Shown piece by piece: positions 9,328 through 18,534 of a DNA stretch of 64,000 nt. Each line of letters opens with the position of its first letter. Position 1 is the first letter of the stretch. A program made the translations under genes and the position numbers. Origin of the DNA: Rhizobium sp. CFBP 8762 (lineage in GTDB: Bacteria; Pseudomonadota; Alphaproteobacteria; Rhizobiales; Rhizobiaceae); assembly GCF_014841565.1 (NCBI RefSeq), contig NZ_JACYUD010000002.1:662628-726627 (forward strand), in the 5' to 3' direction. Below the pieces are notes generated by a model. It ran no database searches. It was not told the origin of the DNA and worked only from the letters and a program-made list of their open reading frames with translations.

Positions 9328-10350
9328 TCACCCCGTTCCCGTCGGCTCGACCGAAATTCGATAGCGTGTTGTGAAGAGCCGATGCGGCTGAAAGGCGATG
9401 CTTGTTGGCACACCGGCTGTTGATATCGGATTTTCGCTGGTCGAAGCGACGGATCCCAGATCGAAAGCCGAAGCCACCGGTTCCATCCCCAGTGCCACAT
9501 GCCGCCCGTTCCACGGATAGTCCGTGCGCCCACGGTTGCTGTACCACAGCAAAAGACTGGGAAAATGCTCCTTTTGCCACGACAGCCTTACACGAAACGC
9601 TTCGTCAACATAGTGAAGCGACGCGTGTCCGTCACTGCCAGCCAATTGCAACAGGTCCTCGGTTTCCGATGCCAGCGGCACCTGCGTTGCATCAACGAAG
9701 GTTCCACGTCGCGTCTCGATATGGCCAAGCGAAGACCAGCTTTGGTTCTGCGCAAACAGGGCTTTGCCCGGTTCAACGTCACCGGGAAAACTGTAGACGC
9801 GGCGATAGTTACCGGGCTCAATGCGCACAGCGCCGGGCCTTGAAGGCAAACGGAGGGTCGGATGCAGGCCGATGGGCAGACGGCAGGCGTGGCGTGCCTG
9901 AATGTCCAGTGTGATATCCAGTGCGGCGGTCTTGGGATCGGGAACGATCGTTCGTCGAAGAGACTGTATCGCATGATGCTCGGGGTACTGGCAGGTCAGG
10001 GTGATGTGATCGTTGTCGCAACGGCCCCAATCCCAATGGACATGGGAACTGTGGCCATGGGGCGGCTCGAGGTCTTCATGACGAGCACCCGGTCTTGCCC
10101 ACCCCTCAGGGAGATTGCACGCCGTGGCGCTGCCAAACGGCACGCACGGCCATTCGCCGCGCAAGTCCTGCAGCATCGCGGGCAAGGTTTCCCGTTTCCG
10201 GTCATCCCCCCATGGCGCAACGTGAAGCGGACTGACCGAGCGACCATTCGCAAGATGAAACGTGACGGGACCCAGCATGCCGCCAAGCGATTGCACCGAA
10301 AGGCTGCCATGCGCCCAGGCCAGCGTCTTGCGGGTCGTGGCGAGCGTCAC
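9328..10350 (-). CDS. Aldose 1-epimerase-like protein (galactose mutarotase fold)
   Basis: This 340-residue protein has the beta-sandwich pattern of the galactose mutarotase-like superfamily. Visible pieces are PFGSATACNLP near the start, PPHGHSSHVHW with clustered His (about 95-105), IGLHPTLRLP (about 172-181) and a late LLWYSNRGRTDYPWNGRHVALGMEP block. These proteins interconvert sugar anomers or bind sugars. It differs from textbook GalM in length and spacing, so a role on an oligosaccharide or sugar acid is possible. It lies downstream of uxuA on the same strand with a gap of about 65 bases, and may belong to that catabolic unit. Confidence 0.75.
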   Translation of the reverse strand: MTLATTRKTLAWAHGSLSVQSLGGMLGPVTFHLANGRSVSPLHVAPWGDDRKRETLPAMLQDLRGEWPCVPFGSATACNLPEGWARPGARHEDLEPPHGHSSHVHWDWGRCDNDHITLTCQYPEHHAIQSLRRTIVPDPKTAALDITLDIQARHACRLPIGLHPTLRLPSRPGAVRIEPGNYRRVYSFPGDVEPGKALFAQNQSWSSLGHIETRRGTFVDATQVPLASETEDLLQLAGSDGHASLHYVDEAFRVRLSWQKEHFPSLLLWYSNRGRTDYPWNGRHVALGMEPVASAFDLGSVASTSENPISTAGVPTSIAFQPHRLFTTRYRISVEPTGTG

Positions 10351-10415
10351 GTCACGAGACCTCCGTAGCGGTGGGCTGGGAGTGTCGGGTCGACAACCAC
10401 GAGATCGGACCTTTC

Positions 10416-11528
10416 TTACTGCGGAGCAAGGCTGATTGGCTGCGAACGCGACGGCCCGAGCGCCTCCGCATTCTGCACCAGTGCCCGCATATACCCAAGT
10501 GCAAAAGCCTTGCCTGCATGCCAGGACGCTCCGCAGGTCATGGCGGGTGTATGGTCCGGGACCATCACACCCTGATAGTTCTCATCGCGCAAAATGCGAA
10601 CAATCTCGGCCATGTCGATATCACCCTCGTCCACGAACGTCTCCACATAATGCGGCATCCGACCCCGCACATTGCGGAAGTGGATATAACCGACGCGACC
10701 GGAACGGGCGAAACGACGAACATGATCATAGATGTCGCCACCCGGCATTTCCTGTAGTGACCCCAGGCAGAGTTCCAGCCCGTTGGACGGAGAGTCGACG
10801 ATATCCATCAGCCGGTCGTATTTTTCAACGCGATTGACCAGTCGCGCCGTGCCACGCAGCTCTTCGGCTGGCGGATCATCCGGGTGCGCGCCGAGCACGA
10901 CACCGGCCTCTTCGGCAACCGGCACAATGTCTTGCAGAAAGCGGGTCAGGCGGTCCCACAAATCCGTCGGGCTGACAGAAATGGCGGCTGCACCCGCGAC
11001 CGGAGGACGGTAGCGCATATTCCAGACCATACCATCGGGTATGGGTGCGTCAGGATCGGGGGCTGTACTTCCGGGAACGCCAAAACCCACAGATTCCGCG
11101 CCACCACGCGCATAGGGCCCACGCGTCCAGCCATAGACCCCGGCGAGTGAAAAATTATAGCCGATGCAGGGAATGCCCGCGCGCCCTGCGTCGCGGATCA
11201 ATTGTTTCAGCCCTTCCATTTGAGAAGCTCGCTCCGGCCCATCCAGAAGAATATCGGACCAGAATTTCGGCGAGAAATTCTCGATGGCCGCCACGTCAAG
11301 TCCTGACGCACGGACATCTGCAACCAACCCTGACAGTTCCTCGAAAGACCAGAGGCGGTCGCCCGAACAATCACCCCAACCACCGGCGTCTCCGCTATCG
11401 ATCTTGGGGTCTTTTCCAGCAAAATAATTCGTGAGATGCGCCACAACATGGGTTGCGCCCGCCTGCACGGCAAATTGATAATTGTCGGGGTTCAGTTGCT
11501 CCCGGTAGAGCCCAAGGCCAATTTTCAT
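10416..11528 (-). CDS. uxuA: Mannonate dehydratase
   Basis: UxuA dehydrates D-mannonate to 2-keto-3-deoxygluconate in hexuronate breakdown, in the cytoplasm, using a divalent metal. The 370-residue product (E. coli UxuA is about 394) has the TIM-barrel features of the family: CIGYNFSLAGVYGWTR, VLGAHPDDPP (metal/substrate His and Asp), ELCLGSLQEM, VGYIHFRNVRG and the C-terminal VMVPDHTPAMTC. The ATG at 11528 is preceded by a purine-rich site. The gene sits about 20 bases behind the SDR gene and after a sugar ABC transporter on the same strand, so the operon probably imports and degrades an aldonate or uronate. Confidence 0.92.
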   Translation of the reverse strand: MKIGLGLYREQLNPDNYQFAVQAGATHVVAHLTNYFAGKDPKIDSGDAGGWGDCSGDRLWSFEELSGLVADVRASGLDVAAIENFSPKFWSDILLDGPERASQMEGLKQLIRDAGRAGIPCIGYNFSLAGVYGWTRGPYARGGAESVGFGVPGSTAPDPDAPIPDGMVWNMRYRPPVAGAAAISVSPTDLWDRLTRFLQDIVPVAEEAGVVLGAHPDDPPAEELRGTARLVNRVEKYDRLMDIVDSPSNGLELCLGSLQEMPGGDIYDHVRRFARSGRVGYIHFRNVRGRMPHYVETFVDEGDIDMAEIVRILRDENYQGVMVPDHTPAMTCGASWHAGKAFALGYMRALVQNAEALGPSRSQPISLAPQ

Positions 11529-11546
11529 GCTCTTGCTTCCTGTTTA

Positions 11547-12332
11547 TTAGCTGACACCAATGCCTGCCGTCAGTCCGCCATCGATGCGAAAATCAGAGCC
11601 GGTGATAAAACTCGCGCGATCGGACACAAGGTAGGCAACAAGGTCGGCCACCTCTTCCGGTTCGCCAATGCGGCCAATGGGGTGGGCTGCACCAAACCGG
11701 GCGAAGGCGTCTTCCTCGCTCACGCCCTCACCGCCATAGGTGCGCGCTGCAAGCGAAAGCAGCGGGGTGCGCACCGAGCCGGGGCTGATAGAATTCACGC
11801 GGATACCCGCAGCCGCATGATCAAGCGCCATGGCACGTGTCAGAGCATGGATCGCGCCCTTGGAGGCAACATAGGCAGCCACATTCCGTTGGCAGGCATG
11901 CCCCTGCACGGACGAGATGTTGACGATTGCGCCGCCACCGCGCTTGGCCAGTTCGGGAATGCCGAACCGCCCGGTGAGGTAGATCGAACCCACATTGACG
12001 GTCAGGCAACGGCTCCATGTCTCGACGCTGGTGTCAAGGACGGTTCCGAAGGGGTGGACGGCTGCGGCGTTGACGATGATGTCCAGACCGCCATAGCGCG
12101 ACACCACATTGCCCACTGCTGCCTCAACCTCCGCCTCGACCGAGACGTCTACCATCCGGGCTGACATGGACAAACCGCGTGCTCTGGCAATGCCGTCCAG
12201 CACAGCGTTGGCGGACGCATCGTTGCCGCACGCCAGCACCGTTGCTCCCCGCGTGGCAAGACCTATGGCCGAGGCAAGACCAATTCCGGAGGTGCCGGTG
12301 ACGAGCGCAATTTTTCCTGCAAATTCCGTCAT
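11547..12332 (-). CDS. Short-chain dehydrogenase/reductase of the uxuA locus
   Basis: This 261-residue classical SDR has the nucleotide-binding TGTSGIG near residue 12, NAA, the catalytic Ser in NISSVQG and the YVASK Tyr/Lys pair. It ends with the usual [13 protein letters not shown] segment. The start is set at [13 protein letters not shown]; an upstream extension in the same frame overlaps the permease gene and does not look like protein. Lying between an ABC permease and uxuA, it may replace UxuB by reducing D-fructuronate to D-mannonate, or it may oxidise the imported sugar. The fold is firm; the substrate is inferred from context. Confidence 0.88.
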   Translation of the reverse strand: MTEFAGKIALVTGTSGIGLASAIGLATRGATVLACGNDASANAVLDGIARARGLSMSARMVDVSVEAEVEAAVGNVVSRYGGLDIIVNAAAVHPFGTVLDTSVETWSRCLTVNVGSIYLTGRFGIPELAKRGGGAIVNISSVQGHACQRNVAAYVASKGAIHALTRAMALDHAAAGIRVNSISPGSVRTPLLSLAARTYGGEGVSEEDAFARFGAAHPIGRIGEPEEVADLVAYLVSDRASFITGSDFRIDGGLTAGIGVS

Positions 12333-12348
12333 GTTGCTATCCACACTT

Positions 12349-13341
12349 TCAGCGTACGCGGTCCAGAACCTGATTGAGAAGCACAGCACCCAGAATGATT
12401 CCGCCGCGCACCACGTATTGCCAGTACTCACTGACATTCATCAGCGTCATGCCGTTGGAGATGCAGCCGAGGAACAAAACACCAATCAGGGTGCCCCAGA
12501 TGCGGCCCTTGCCCCCGAACAACGATGTGCCCCCAATGATGACAGCGGCGATCACGTCCAGCTCCATGCCGGTTGCAGTCGTGCCTGTCCCCGCCCCGAT
12601 CTGAGAAGCGATCAGTGTGCCGGAGACGGCAGTCAAAGCGCCGGTCAGCCCCAGTGTCCATGCCTTTATCCGCCAGATGTCGATGCCCGACAGCCGCGCA
12701 GCCTCCATATTGCCCCCGACAGCGTACACTTCCCGCCCGAAACTCGTGTATTTCATGAGAATATGCATGCCGACGAAAGTGAGCGCGAAGATGTAGACGG
12801 GAAACGGGATGCCGAAGAGATAACCACCGCCGAGAAAATCAAAGCCCGATGGAAAAGACGACAGGGGAAAGCCGCCGGTTATCAGATTGGCAAAGCCGCG
12901 CAGCGCAGCAAACAGTGCCAGTGTGGTGATAAACGTTGGCACGTTGAACCATTGGCGAAAACGACCGGTGAGATAGCCAAGCGTAAAGCCGAGCAGCAGC
13001 GCGGCTGCAAAGCCAACGATGACCGCGCCCCACTCCCCGAACACGCCGGAAAACTGATCACCGAACCACGCAACAATACAGCCGGCCAAGGCTGCACCGG
13101 CCCCGACCGACAGATCGATTTCACCGCAGACAATGACGGCAGTCATGCCAAAGGCGATGATGCCCAGCATGGCGACCGTTCTCAACACATTGAGAATGTT
13201 GCCGGTAGAGGCAAAGCCCGGTGCTACGGCAATCAGAAAAATGACGAGCAGCGTGAGGATGATTTCCATCGTGTAGGTCTTGAGTAGGCGAAGCGGCACG
13301 TTGTGTCGGCGCGACGGCGCAGTGTGGCTCACGAGGCTCAT
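12349..13341 (-). CDS. Sugar ABC transporter permease, ribose (RbsC) type
   Basis: This 330-residue inner-membrane protein has about 8-10 hydrophobic segments. It carries the RbsC-family signatures DLSVGA (about 95), the EAA-like loop [11 protein letters not shown], and [20 protein letters not shown], and it forms the channel of a carbohydrate importer. Its ATG overlaps the TGA of the upstream ATPase gene (ATGA at 13338-13341), so both are translationally coupled. Only one permease gene is present, which is normal for this family because the permease works as a dimer. Confidence 0.92.
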   Translation of the reverse strand: MSLVSHTAPSRRHNVPLRLLKTYTMEIILTLLVIFLIAVAPGFASTGNILNVLRTVAMLGIIAFGMTAVIVCGEIDLSVGAGAALAGCIVAWFGDQFSGVFGEWGAVIVGFAAALLLGFTLGYLTGRFRQWFNVPTFITTLALFAALRGFANLITGGFPLSSFPSGFDFLGGGYLFGIPFPVYIFALTFVGMHILMKYTSFGREVYAVGGNMEAARLSGIDIWRIKAWTLGLTGALTAVSGTLIASQIGAGTGTTATGMELDVIAAVIIGGTSLFGGKGRIWGTLIGVLFLGCISNGMTLMNVSEYWQYVVRGGIILGAVLLNQVLDRVR

Positions 13342-14882
13342 TGCCGGGCTCCTTCCATGCAGATGCTATAGAGTTCGGTCAAATTGGTTCGGGTCGGATC
13401 AACTTCAGCGACCACGGCACCGAGATGCATGACAAGGACACGGTCCGCCACTTCCAGAACCTCTTCCAGTTCGGTGGATACAAACAGACTGGCAAGGCCG
13501 TCTGCTGCCTTCTGCCAGATGATTTCGAAGATCTGGCGCTTGGCCTGCACATCGACGCCGCGGCTTGGCTCATCGAAGAACATGACGGAGGGATGCCGGT
13601 TCATCCATTTGCCGATCACCACCTTCTGCTGGTTGCCGCCGGAGAGCGAGGAGACCGGCATGTCCGGATCGCCGCACTTGATGTGCAGGTCTGTGATCTG
13701 GCGGCCAATGAAAGGGCGCTCCCGGCGGCGCGACACAAAACCGCTGACGGAGATTGCGCCGAGGCTCGCCATGCAGAGATTATCGGCTGTAGACAGGGAC
13801 TGGACGAGTCCGACTTCCTTGCGGTTTTCCGGTGTGTAGCCCAGCCCCGCCTTGCGCATATCGCGCGGGCTTTTACCGGTCATCACCACGCCATCAAGCC
13901 GGACAGTGCCCGAATGGATCGGGTCCGCGCCGAAGATCGCCCGCATCAATTCCGTTCTTCCCGCGCCCAGAAGTCCGGCTATGCCCAGGATTTCGCCCGG
14001 ATACAGATCGAATGACACATCGTGAAAATGACCGGACCGGGTGAGATTGCGCACCTCCAGCACCGGCTTTGTCGTTCGATCCGTAGTGCGACGGGGCGGG
14101 CGGGTGGCATGCGCTGCGTCGCCGAACATCATATCCACGATGGCCGTGGGCGTCGTCGTCGCCATCTCGACCGAGCCAATGTAAAGTCCGTCCCGGATCA
14201 CCGTGCAGGTATCGGCGATTTCAAACAGCTCGCTCATGCGGTGGGTGATGTAAATAATTGTGACACCGCGCGCGCGCAACCGATGGACCAGCGCGAACAG
14301 CTGATTGACCTCACGGGTTGCCAGTGCCGACGTGGGCTCGTCCAGCAGCAGGATCGAGGGATTGAAGGACATGGCCTTGACGATTTCCACCACCTGCTGC
14401 TGGCCAAGGCTCAAGGCCGACACGGGCTGGCGTGAATCCATATCCAGACCCATGCTGGAAAGCAGTTCGCCAGCGCGGGTATGCAAGCCAGCCCAGTCGA
14501 CAACGCTGAATCCAGCCTTGTGACGGTGGGGCAAGCGCCCCAGAAAAATGTTTTCCCCAACCGACAGCTCGGGAACGAGCGATAGCTCCTGATGCACGGT
14601 GACGATGCCTGCGGCGAACGCGTCGTGCGGCGAGGCAAAATGGCGCTCCTCGCCGTTGATGGTGATCGTACCGGAGGTCGGCCCGGTCACCCCGGCAAGC
14701 AATTTGACAAGGGTAGACTTGCCGGAACCGTTCTTGCCCATAAGGGCATGGACGCGGCCGGGCGTGAAGCTGTGGGTAAACTCGGAGAGAGCGACCGTCG
14801 GGCCGTAACGCTTGGTTACACCACGAAAATCCAGCCGTCCCTGCGTTCCCTGCTCCGAAGTGGTGCGGTGCGAAAGGGTCAT
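13338..14882 (-). CDS. Sugar ABC transporter ATPase, two-domain RbsA type
   Basis: This ATPase of 514 residues has two tandem nucleotide-binding domains. The first has a Walker A MGKNGSGKST, signature ALSLGQQQVVEI and Walker B ILLLDEPTS. The second has a degenerate Walker A (GLLGAGRTELM) with an intact SSLSGGNQQKVV signature and VMFFDEPSRGVD. This asymmetry is normal for RbsA, MglA and AraG. I place the start at MTLSHRTT (14882) rather than an in-frame Met 17 codons upstream, since the extension runs through the intergenic hairpin region. The enzyme energises sugar uptake with the adjacent permease and binding protein. Confidence 0.92.
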   Translation of the reverse strand: MTLSHRTTSEQGTQGRLDFRGVTKRYGPTVALSEFTHSFTPGRVHALMGKNGSGKSTLVKLLAGVTGPTSGTITINGEERHFASPHDAFAAGIVTVHQELSLVPELSVGENIFLGRLPHRHKAGFSVVDWAGLHTRAGELLSSMGLDMDSRQPVSALSLGQQQVVEIVKAMSFNPSILLLDEPTSALATREVNQLFALVHRLRARGVTIIYITHRMSELFEIADTCTVIRDGLYIGSVEMATTTPTAIVDMMFGDAAHATRPPRRTTDRTTKPVLEVRNLTRSGHFHDVSFDLYPGEILGIAGLLGAGRTELMRAIFGADPIHSGTVRLDGVVMTGKSPRDMRKAGLGYTPENRKEVGLVQSLSTADNLCMASLGAISVSGFVSRRRERPFIGRQITDLHIKCGDPDMPVSSLSGGNQQKVVIGKWMNRHPSVMFFDEPSRGVDVQAKRQIFEIIWQKAADGLASLFVSTELEEVLEVADRVLVMHLGAVVAEVDPTRTNLTELYSICMEGARQ

Positions 14883-14908
14883 GCGGTTTTCCTGCTGAGC
14901 ATGGCAAA

Positions 14909-14935
14909 GATTGGCGGGCGTGACGCCCGCCAATC
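14909..14935 (-). terminator. Strong hairpin between binding-protein and ATPase genes (attenuator)
   Basis: A perfect 12-bp stem (GATTGGCGGGCG/CGCCCGCCAATC) with a 3-base loop starts four bases after the stop of the binding-protein gene. On the minus strand a short TTT follows. Such hairpins commonly let some transcription through while protecting the upstream mRNA, giving more binding protein than ATPase and permease. That function is inferred from position. Confidence 0.7.
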
Positions 14936-14939
14936 TCCG

Positions 14940-15905
14940 TTACTTCATGGCCTTCAAGCCTTCCTTGAAGGCGTTGACACCGTCAGCGTTCGCACGCGTC
15001 AACGGCAGCACGGGGACATTGACCTTGGGTTCGACGGTCTTGCCCGCAATCAGATTTTGTGCGGCCTCGACAGCCTGACGCCCCACTTCCAGCGGCTGCT
15101 GCGCTGTGGTTGCCTGCAGCACGTTATCAGCGTTCAGCAGCATATTGGCGAGCTGCTCGGACCCATCCGTGCCGAACACGAACACCTTGCCTTCCAGCCC
15201 GGCTTTCTTGACCGCCTGCACGGCACCGATCGTACCACCTTCATTGGCGGCGTAGATAACGCGGATATCGGGATTGGCCGTGAGCATGTCGCTGGCGACC
15301 GCGAGCGCCTTTTCCGCCAGCCACGCATCCTGTTGCGCCTTGATATCGATCTGATCCGAAACAACGCTCAGGAAGCCATCCACGCGGGCGTTTGACTGCT
15401 CCGGAAGCAGCGCCTTGAACGCCAGCATACCCACTTTAACCTTGCCGCCACCGTCAAGCGTTTTCATAAATTCGGCGGCAGCCTTGCCGGTGCTGATACC
15501 AATATCACGGTCCGAACTCATGACCGCTGCCTGCGCGACATCGCTGTTGACCGAGGTGCCGTAGGTCACGACGGAAATCCCGGCATCGCGCGCCTTTTTG
15601 AGCGCCGGGATGGAGGCGTCTGCCGACAGGGGCGCCATGACGATTGCGTTGACACCCCGCGCGATGTAGGTGTCGATCAACTGCGCCTCTTTCTCCAGCT
15701 TGCTATCGCTGTTGCCGGCAAGCAACTCGTCGCCAGCCGCTTCGGCGGCCTTTTCCATGCCGATCTGAATACCGCGGAAATACTGGTCCTGCTGGAAGAC
15801 AATACCGGCGATGGCCTTGCCTTCGGCGAGCGCATTCTGCGGGACAAAGCTTGTGGTCGCCAGCAGAGCGGCGAGTATCAGAAAATTGCGTTTGGTCGTA
15901 ATCAT
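14940..15905 (-). CDS. Sugar-binding protein of ABC transporter, ribose (RbsB) type
   Basis: This is a 321-residue periplasmic binding protein with a Sec signal peptide (about 1-27, cleavage near ALA-EG). The mature part has the type-I periplasmic fold: GIVFQQDQYFRGIQIGMEKA near the start, IDTYIARGVNAIVMAP, SSDRDIGISTGKAAAEF and VFVFGTDGSEQLANMLL. It delivers the substrate to the adjacent permease/ATPase. A strong GGAGGAG site precedes the ATG. The gene heads the operon that continues to uxuA, so an aldose, aldonate or uronate is the likely ligand. The ligand cannot be read from sequence. Confidence 0.9.
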   Translation of the reverse strand: MITTKRNFLILAALLATTSFVPQNALAEGKAIAGIVFQQDQYFRGIQIGMEKAAEAAGDELLAGNSDSKLEKEAQLIDTYIARGVNAIVMAPLSADASIPALKKARDAGISVVTYGTSVNSDVAQAAVMSSDRDIGISTGKAAAEFMKTLDGGGKVKVGMLAFKALLPEQSNARVDGFLSVVSDQIDIKAQQDAWLAEKALAVASDMLTANPDIRVIYAANEGGTIGAVQAVKKAGLEGKVFVFGTDGSEQLANMLLNADNVLQATTAQQPLEVGRQAVEAAQNLIAGKTVEPKVNVPVLPLTRANADGVNAFKEGLKAMK

Positions 15906-15977
15906 GTGTGGTTCTCCTCCAGGGTGCCCTCCTCAGTCTGCCGATCCCATGGGCGACGGGATGCGGCAATAATCGTT

Positions 15978-16000
15978 CCGCGCCGTCCTCTTCGGCGCGG
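15978..16000 (-). terminator. Hairpin downstream of the GntR gene
   Basis: An 8-bp perfect GC-rich stem (CCGCGCCG/CGGCGCGG) with a 7-base loop lies just beyond the GntR stop and before the binding-protein gene. No good T-run follows on the minus strand. It may separate regulator from transporter transcription, with moderate support only. Confidence 0.4.
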
Positions 16001-16021
16001 TTTGGTCTCATCCCACCGTTG

Positions 16022-16753
16022 TCACGGCTGCTTTGCCGTCTCCTCCTCGACAAAGCGGAGACCAAATTCCAGATGATCGCTCATCAGATACTCGTAGGCG
16101 ATGCGGTCGCGCGCGCGCAGTGCGCGGATGATCTTGGCATGGGCTTCGAAGGTTACCGCATGCACGGGACGTTGCGCCTTACCAAGACGCATGACCTCTT
16201 CGATGACCGAGCGCAGCATGTTGTAGGCGGCGAGCGTGGTGCGGTTGCCTGATAACTCGACAATGGCGGCATGAAACGCGTAATCGCAGCGCGCCGCCTC
16301 CTCAATGCTCTCCGCCCTCAGCATTCTTTCGTTGATCAGATCCAACCGGTCAAAATCAGCTGCCTCGGCAGTCAGGATGATGTGTTCGCCCACGCCGGTT
16401 TCCAAAATCCGGCGGAAGCCCTGCAAGTCCCGGAACGAGTCCGGCGAGATGCCATTGTGAAACGCAAACAGCTTGCGCAGCGCTTCGCCATGCCCCCCGC
16501 TGATGACCGCGCCGACCTTTGGTCTCGTCTCTACCATGCCGTAAGCACGCAGCACCTGCAGCGCCTCCCGCACCGTGTTGCGCCCCGCCTGAAACTGTTC
16601 GCCAAGGTCACGCTCGGTCGGCAGCGCATCGCCAATTCCCAGCCCGCTGGCCGAAATCATATCGCGTATCTGCTCTACCAGACGGTCCACCGCCGAGGTC
16701 TTACCTTTCCCAGAGACCTCCAATGGTAAGCCATCATCACTCTGAACCGACAT
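16022..16753 (-). CDS. GntR-family regulator, FadR subfamily
   Basis: This regulator of 243 residues has an N-terminal winged helix (DRLVEQIRDMI onward, with LPTERDLGEQF and the recognition segment GRNTVREALQVLRAYG). An all-helical FCD ligand domain follows (FRRILETGVGEHI, DYAFHAAIVELSGN, HAKIIRALRARD). FCD domains usually bind carboxylates or sugar acids through a metal held by Asp and His residues. The chosen start is MSVQSDD at 16753; 14 further codons are open upstream. It lies at the head of the uxuA/ABC operon on the same strand and is most likely its repressor. Confidence 0.9.
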   Translation of the reverse strand: MSVQSDDGLPLEVSGKGKTSAVDRLVEQIRDMISASGLGIGDALPTERDLGEQFQAGRNTVREALQVLRAYGMVETRPKVGAVISGGHGEALRKLFAFHNGISPDSFRDLQGFRRILETGVGEHIILTAEAADFDRLDLINERMLRAESIEEAARCDYAFHAAIVELSGNRTTLAAYNMLRSVIEEVMRLGKAQRPVHAVTFEAHAKIIRALRARDRIAYEYLMSDHLEFGLRFVEEETAKQP

Positions 16754-17070
16754 GCTGAATTTTACCCCGCTTCCATTTAGTATTTGTTGGACCAATTCTA
16801 TACCTTCGTCAATCAGTTTCGAAGATTGTTCATGAAAATAGGCATGTCAGGTTATAAACCCGTTTCGTGGCCCCATAATAAAGGTTGTTTTAGTAGCATG
16901 TCCGCGAATGTGGGCGTAGCAACCCGCTGCGTCGACGATGTGCGACGCCTATCAACGTGAATGCTCATAATGCTCTGCCGGTCACCGACAGGTTGTTTGC
17001 CGTAATCGATCAGGCAACCAACAGGCCGACACCCGCATTTTGTTGAAAACACAACGGATTACCGTCTTAG
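16754..17070. other. Intergenic stretch upstream of the GntR gene
   Basis: About 317 bases without a supportable gene. The part next to the GntR start (16754-16880) should hold its promoter. Short frames at about 16897-17040 vaguely resemble oxidase fragments but are too short and in the wrong order to call. Confidence 0.4.
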
Positions 17071-17367
17071 GCTGGCAGCAACCCAGTGGAACTGACCTTG
17101 CTGGGACAGTTCACTTGCGACAAAAGCCAGCTTGATAACTTACTCAACCGGTCTTCAAGGAAGACGATCTCGAAAGCTGCACCTGTTGGAATGGCCAGAC
17201 GTTTCTAAAGTTGCGAGCATATCGCCTATCAGAACTTTCCGGACCCAGCACTCAATCCCGATGAGTGGCGCTCAAAGTATTATGACCGCAATCTTGGGCG
17301 TCTCCAGCAAGCGAAATATCAGTTTGATCGCTATGATGTGTTTTCTCACCCTCAGTCCATCATCTAA
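17071..17367 (+). pseudogene. Remnant of a FAD-linked oxidase with BBE domain
   Basis: Two short reading frames look like decayed protein. From 17212 a 51-codon frame reads AYQNFPDPALNPDEWRSKYY, then NLGRLQQAKYQFD and FSHPQSI before a TAA at 17365. This matches the berberine-bridge-enzyme C-terminal pattern (YxNxPD, YYG.N..RL...K..YDP...F..PQSI). From 17071 a different frame reads NPVELTLLGQFTCDKSQLDN and stops at 17203, like the middle of the same family. An intact enzyme needs a FAD domain upstream and about 150 residues between these parts, and both are missing. I infer a frameshifted, internally deleted pseudogene. Its 3' end overlaps the end of the convergent dehydrogenase gene. Confidence 0.55.
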
Positions 17368-18248
17368 GCCGATGATCGAGGCTGGTTCAAAAGGTTGTAA
17401 GATCGGATCACCTGACTATCGTCTGCAGCGCCTTCACCCCTGCCGCTGGTTGCCAGAAACATCTGGTAGGCAGCCGCGGCAAGAGGCAGGGCCGCCTTGG
17501 CTTCGCGACCCGCGTCCAGCACCAGGCCCAGATCTTTCACGAAAATGTCGACAGCGCTTGACACAGCAGGATCCTCCTCCAACATGCGTGGCCCCCTGTC
17601 CTTTAGCATCCAGCTTGCAGCGGATGATCCGGCAAGAATCTCCAAAATAATCTTGGGATCGACACCAACTTTTTTCGCAAGCGCAAAGCCTTCGGCAGCC
17701 ACAGCAATATGAACGCCACACAGCAGCTGGTTGACGACTTTGACCGTAGCGCCCTGCCCCGCCTCGGTTCCCACATGAAACAATTTGTCGCCGAGTGCGC
17801 GGAATACAGGGGAAAGCCGCTGGAAGCTTTCGTCCGACGCACCAACGATAATTGTCAGCGTTGCCGCCTCGGCACCTGCAACTCCACCCGAAACCGGAGC
17901 ATCCACAAAGGATCGTCCGGTTCGTTCCACGCGGTCTGCCATGGATTTTACTGCTCCCGGAGGGCAGGTTGCCATCAGCACGACGGTGCCGTTGGGAGCA
18001 AGCACATCCAGCACACCATCGCTGAACAGCACGTCCTGCGCCTGCGCCGCATTGACGACCATGAGAATAACCACGTCGGCATTGGCAGCGGCCTCGGCTG
18101 CACTCAGACCCGGCCTTCCGCCATGCGCTGCAAAAACGCTAAGAGCTTTCGGGTTGGCATCGTACCCATGAATCTGAAAACCGGCTGACATCAGATTGCG
18201 CGCCATGGGTATACCCATGGAACCAAGCCCTATAAAAGCAATAGTCAT
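17364..18248 (-). CDS. NAD(P)-dependent beta-hydroxyacid dehydrogenase (3-hydroxyisobutyrate/threonate type)
   Basis: This dehydrogenase of 294 residues has the Rossmann motif GLGSMGIPMA at the N-terminus, the substrate loop DAPVSGGVAGAEAATLTI (about 120) and the catalytic Lys in GATVKVVNQLL (about 170). These define the family of 3-hydroxyisobutyrate, tartronate-semialdehyde and L-threonate dehydrogenases. The start at MTIAFIGLG (18248) is preferred to an upstream in-frame Met, because the Rossmann strand must begin the protein. It is divergent from a LysR gene and next to a TRAP/transketolase cluster. A four-carbon sugar acid such as threonate is plausible but unproven. Confidence 0.88.
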   Translation of the reverse strand: MTIAFIGLGSMGIPMARNLMSAGFQIHGYDANPKALSVFAAHGGRPGLSAAEAAANADVVILMVVNAAQAQDVLFSDGVLDVLAPNGTVVLMATCPPGAVKSMADRVERTGRSFVDAPVSGGVAGAEAATLTIIVGASDESFQRLSPVFRALGDKLFHVGTEAGQGATVKVVNQLLCGVHIAVAAEGFALAKKVGVDPKIILEILAGSSAASWMLKDRGPRMLEEDPAVSSAVDIFVKDLGLVLDAGREAKAALPLAAAAYQMFLATSGRGEGAADDSQVIRSYNLLNQPRSSA

Positions 18249-18534
18249 GTTCAATTCCTCGAATAAAGCGATGCGCCATTCGGGGATTGTCGTTGTTTCA
18301 GGCTGCAACAAAGCCGTTCATGGCTCTTCAACGGTCCGCTGTGGGCTTCGGACCGCCACCTCCCCGTACACGACGCTCCTCCGCCCCGATAAACTTCGTC
18401 CCCACCAGTCGAAGCGTAGGAGAGTATCCACTGGGCTTCAAACGAATTCCTGTCAGCGATTATTGAATTCAGTTTGCCCAAATGCCAACATCGCACCTCA
18501 CAATTCATCTGTCGAACCGATGGGAGCCGCGTGA

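Noticed and set aside
16896-17040. Short frames resembling N-terminal and middle parts of a flavin oxidase
   Set aside because: They are very short and their order does not agree with the family, so I did not extend the pseudogene upstream.
17132-17650. 172-codon plus-strand frame across the pseudogene and the dehydrogenase 3' end
   Set aside because: It is antisense to the clear beta-hydroxyacid dehydrogenase and in a different frame from the BBE fragment.
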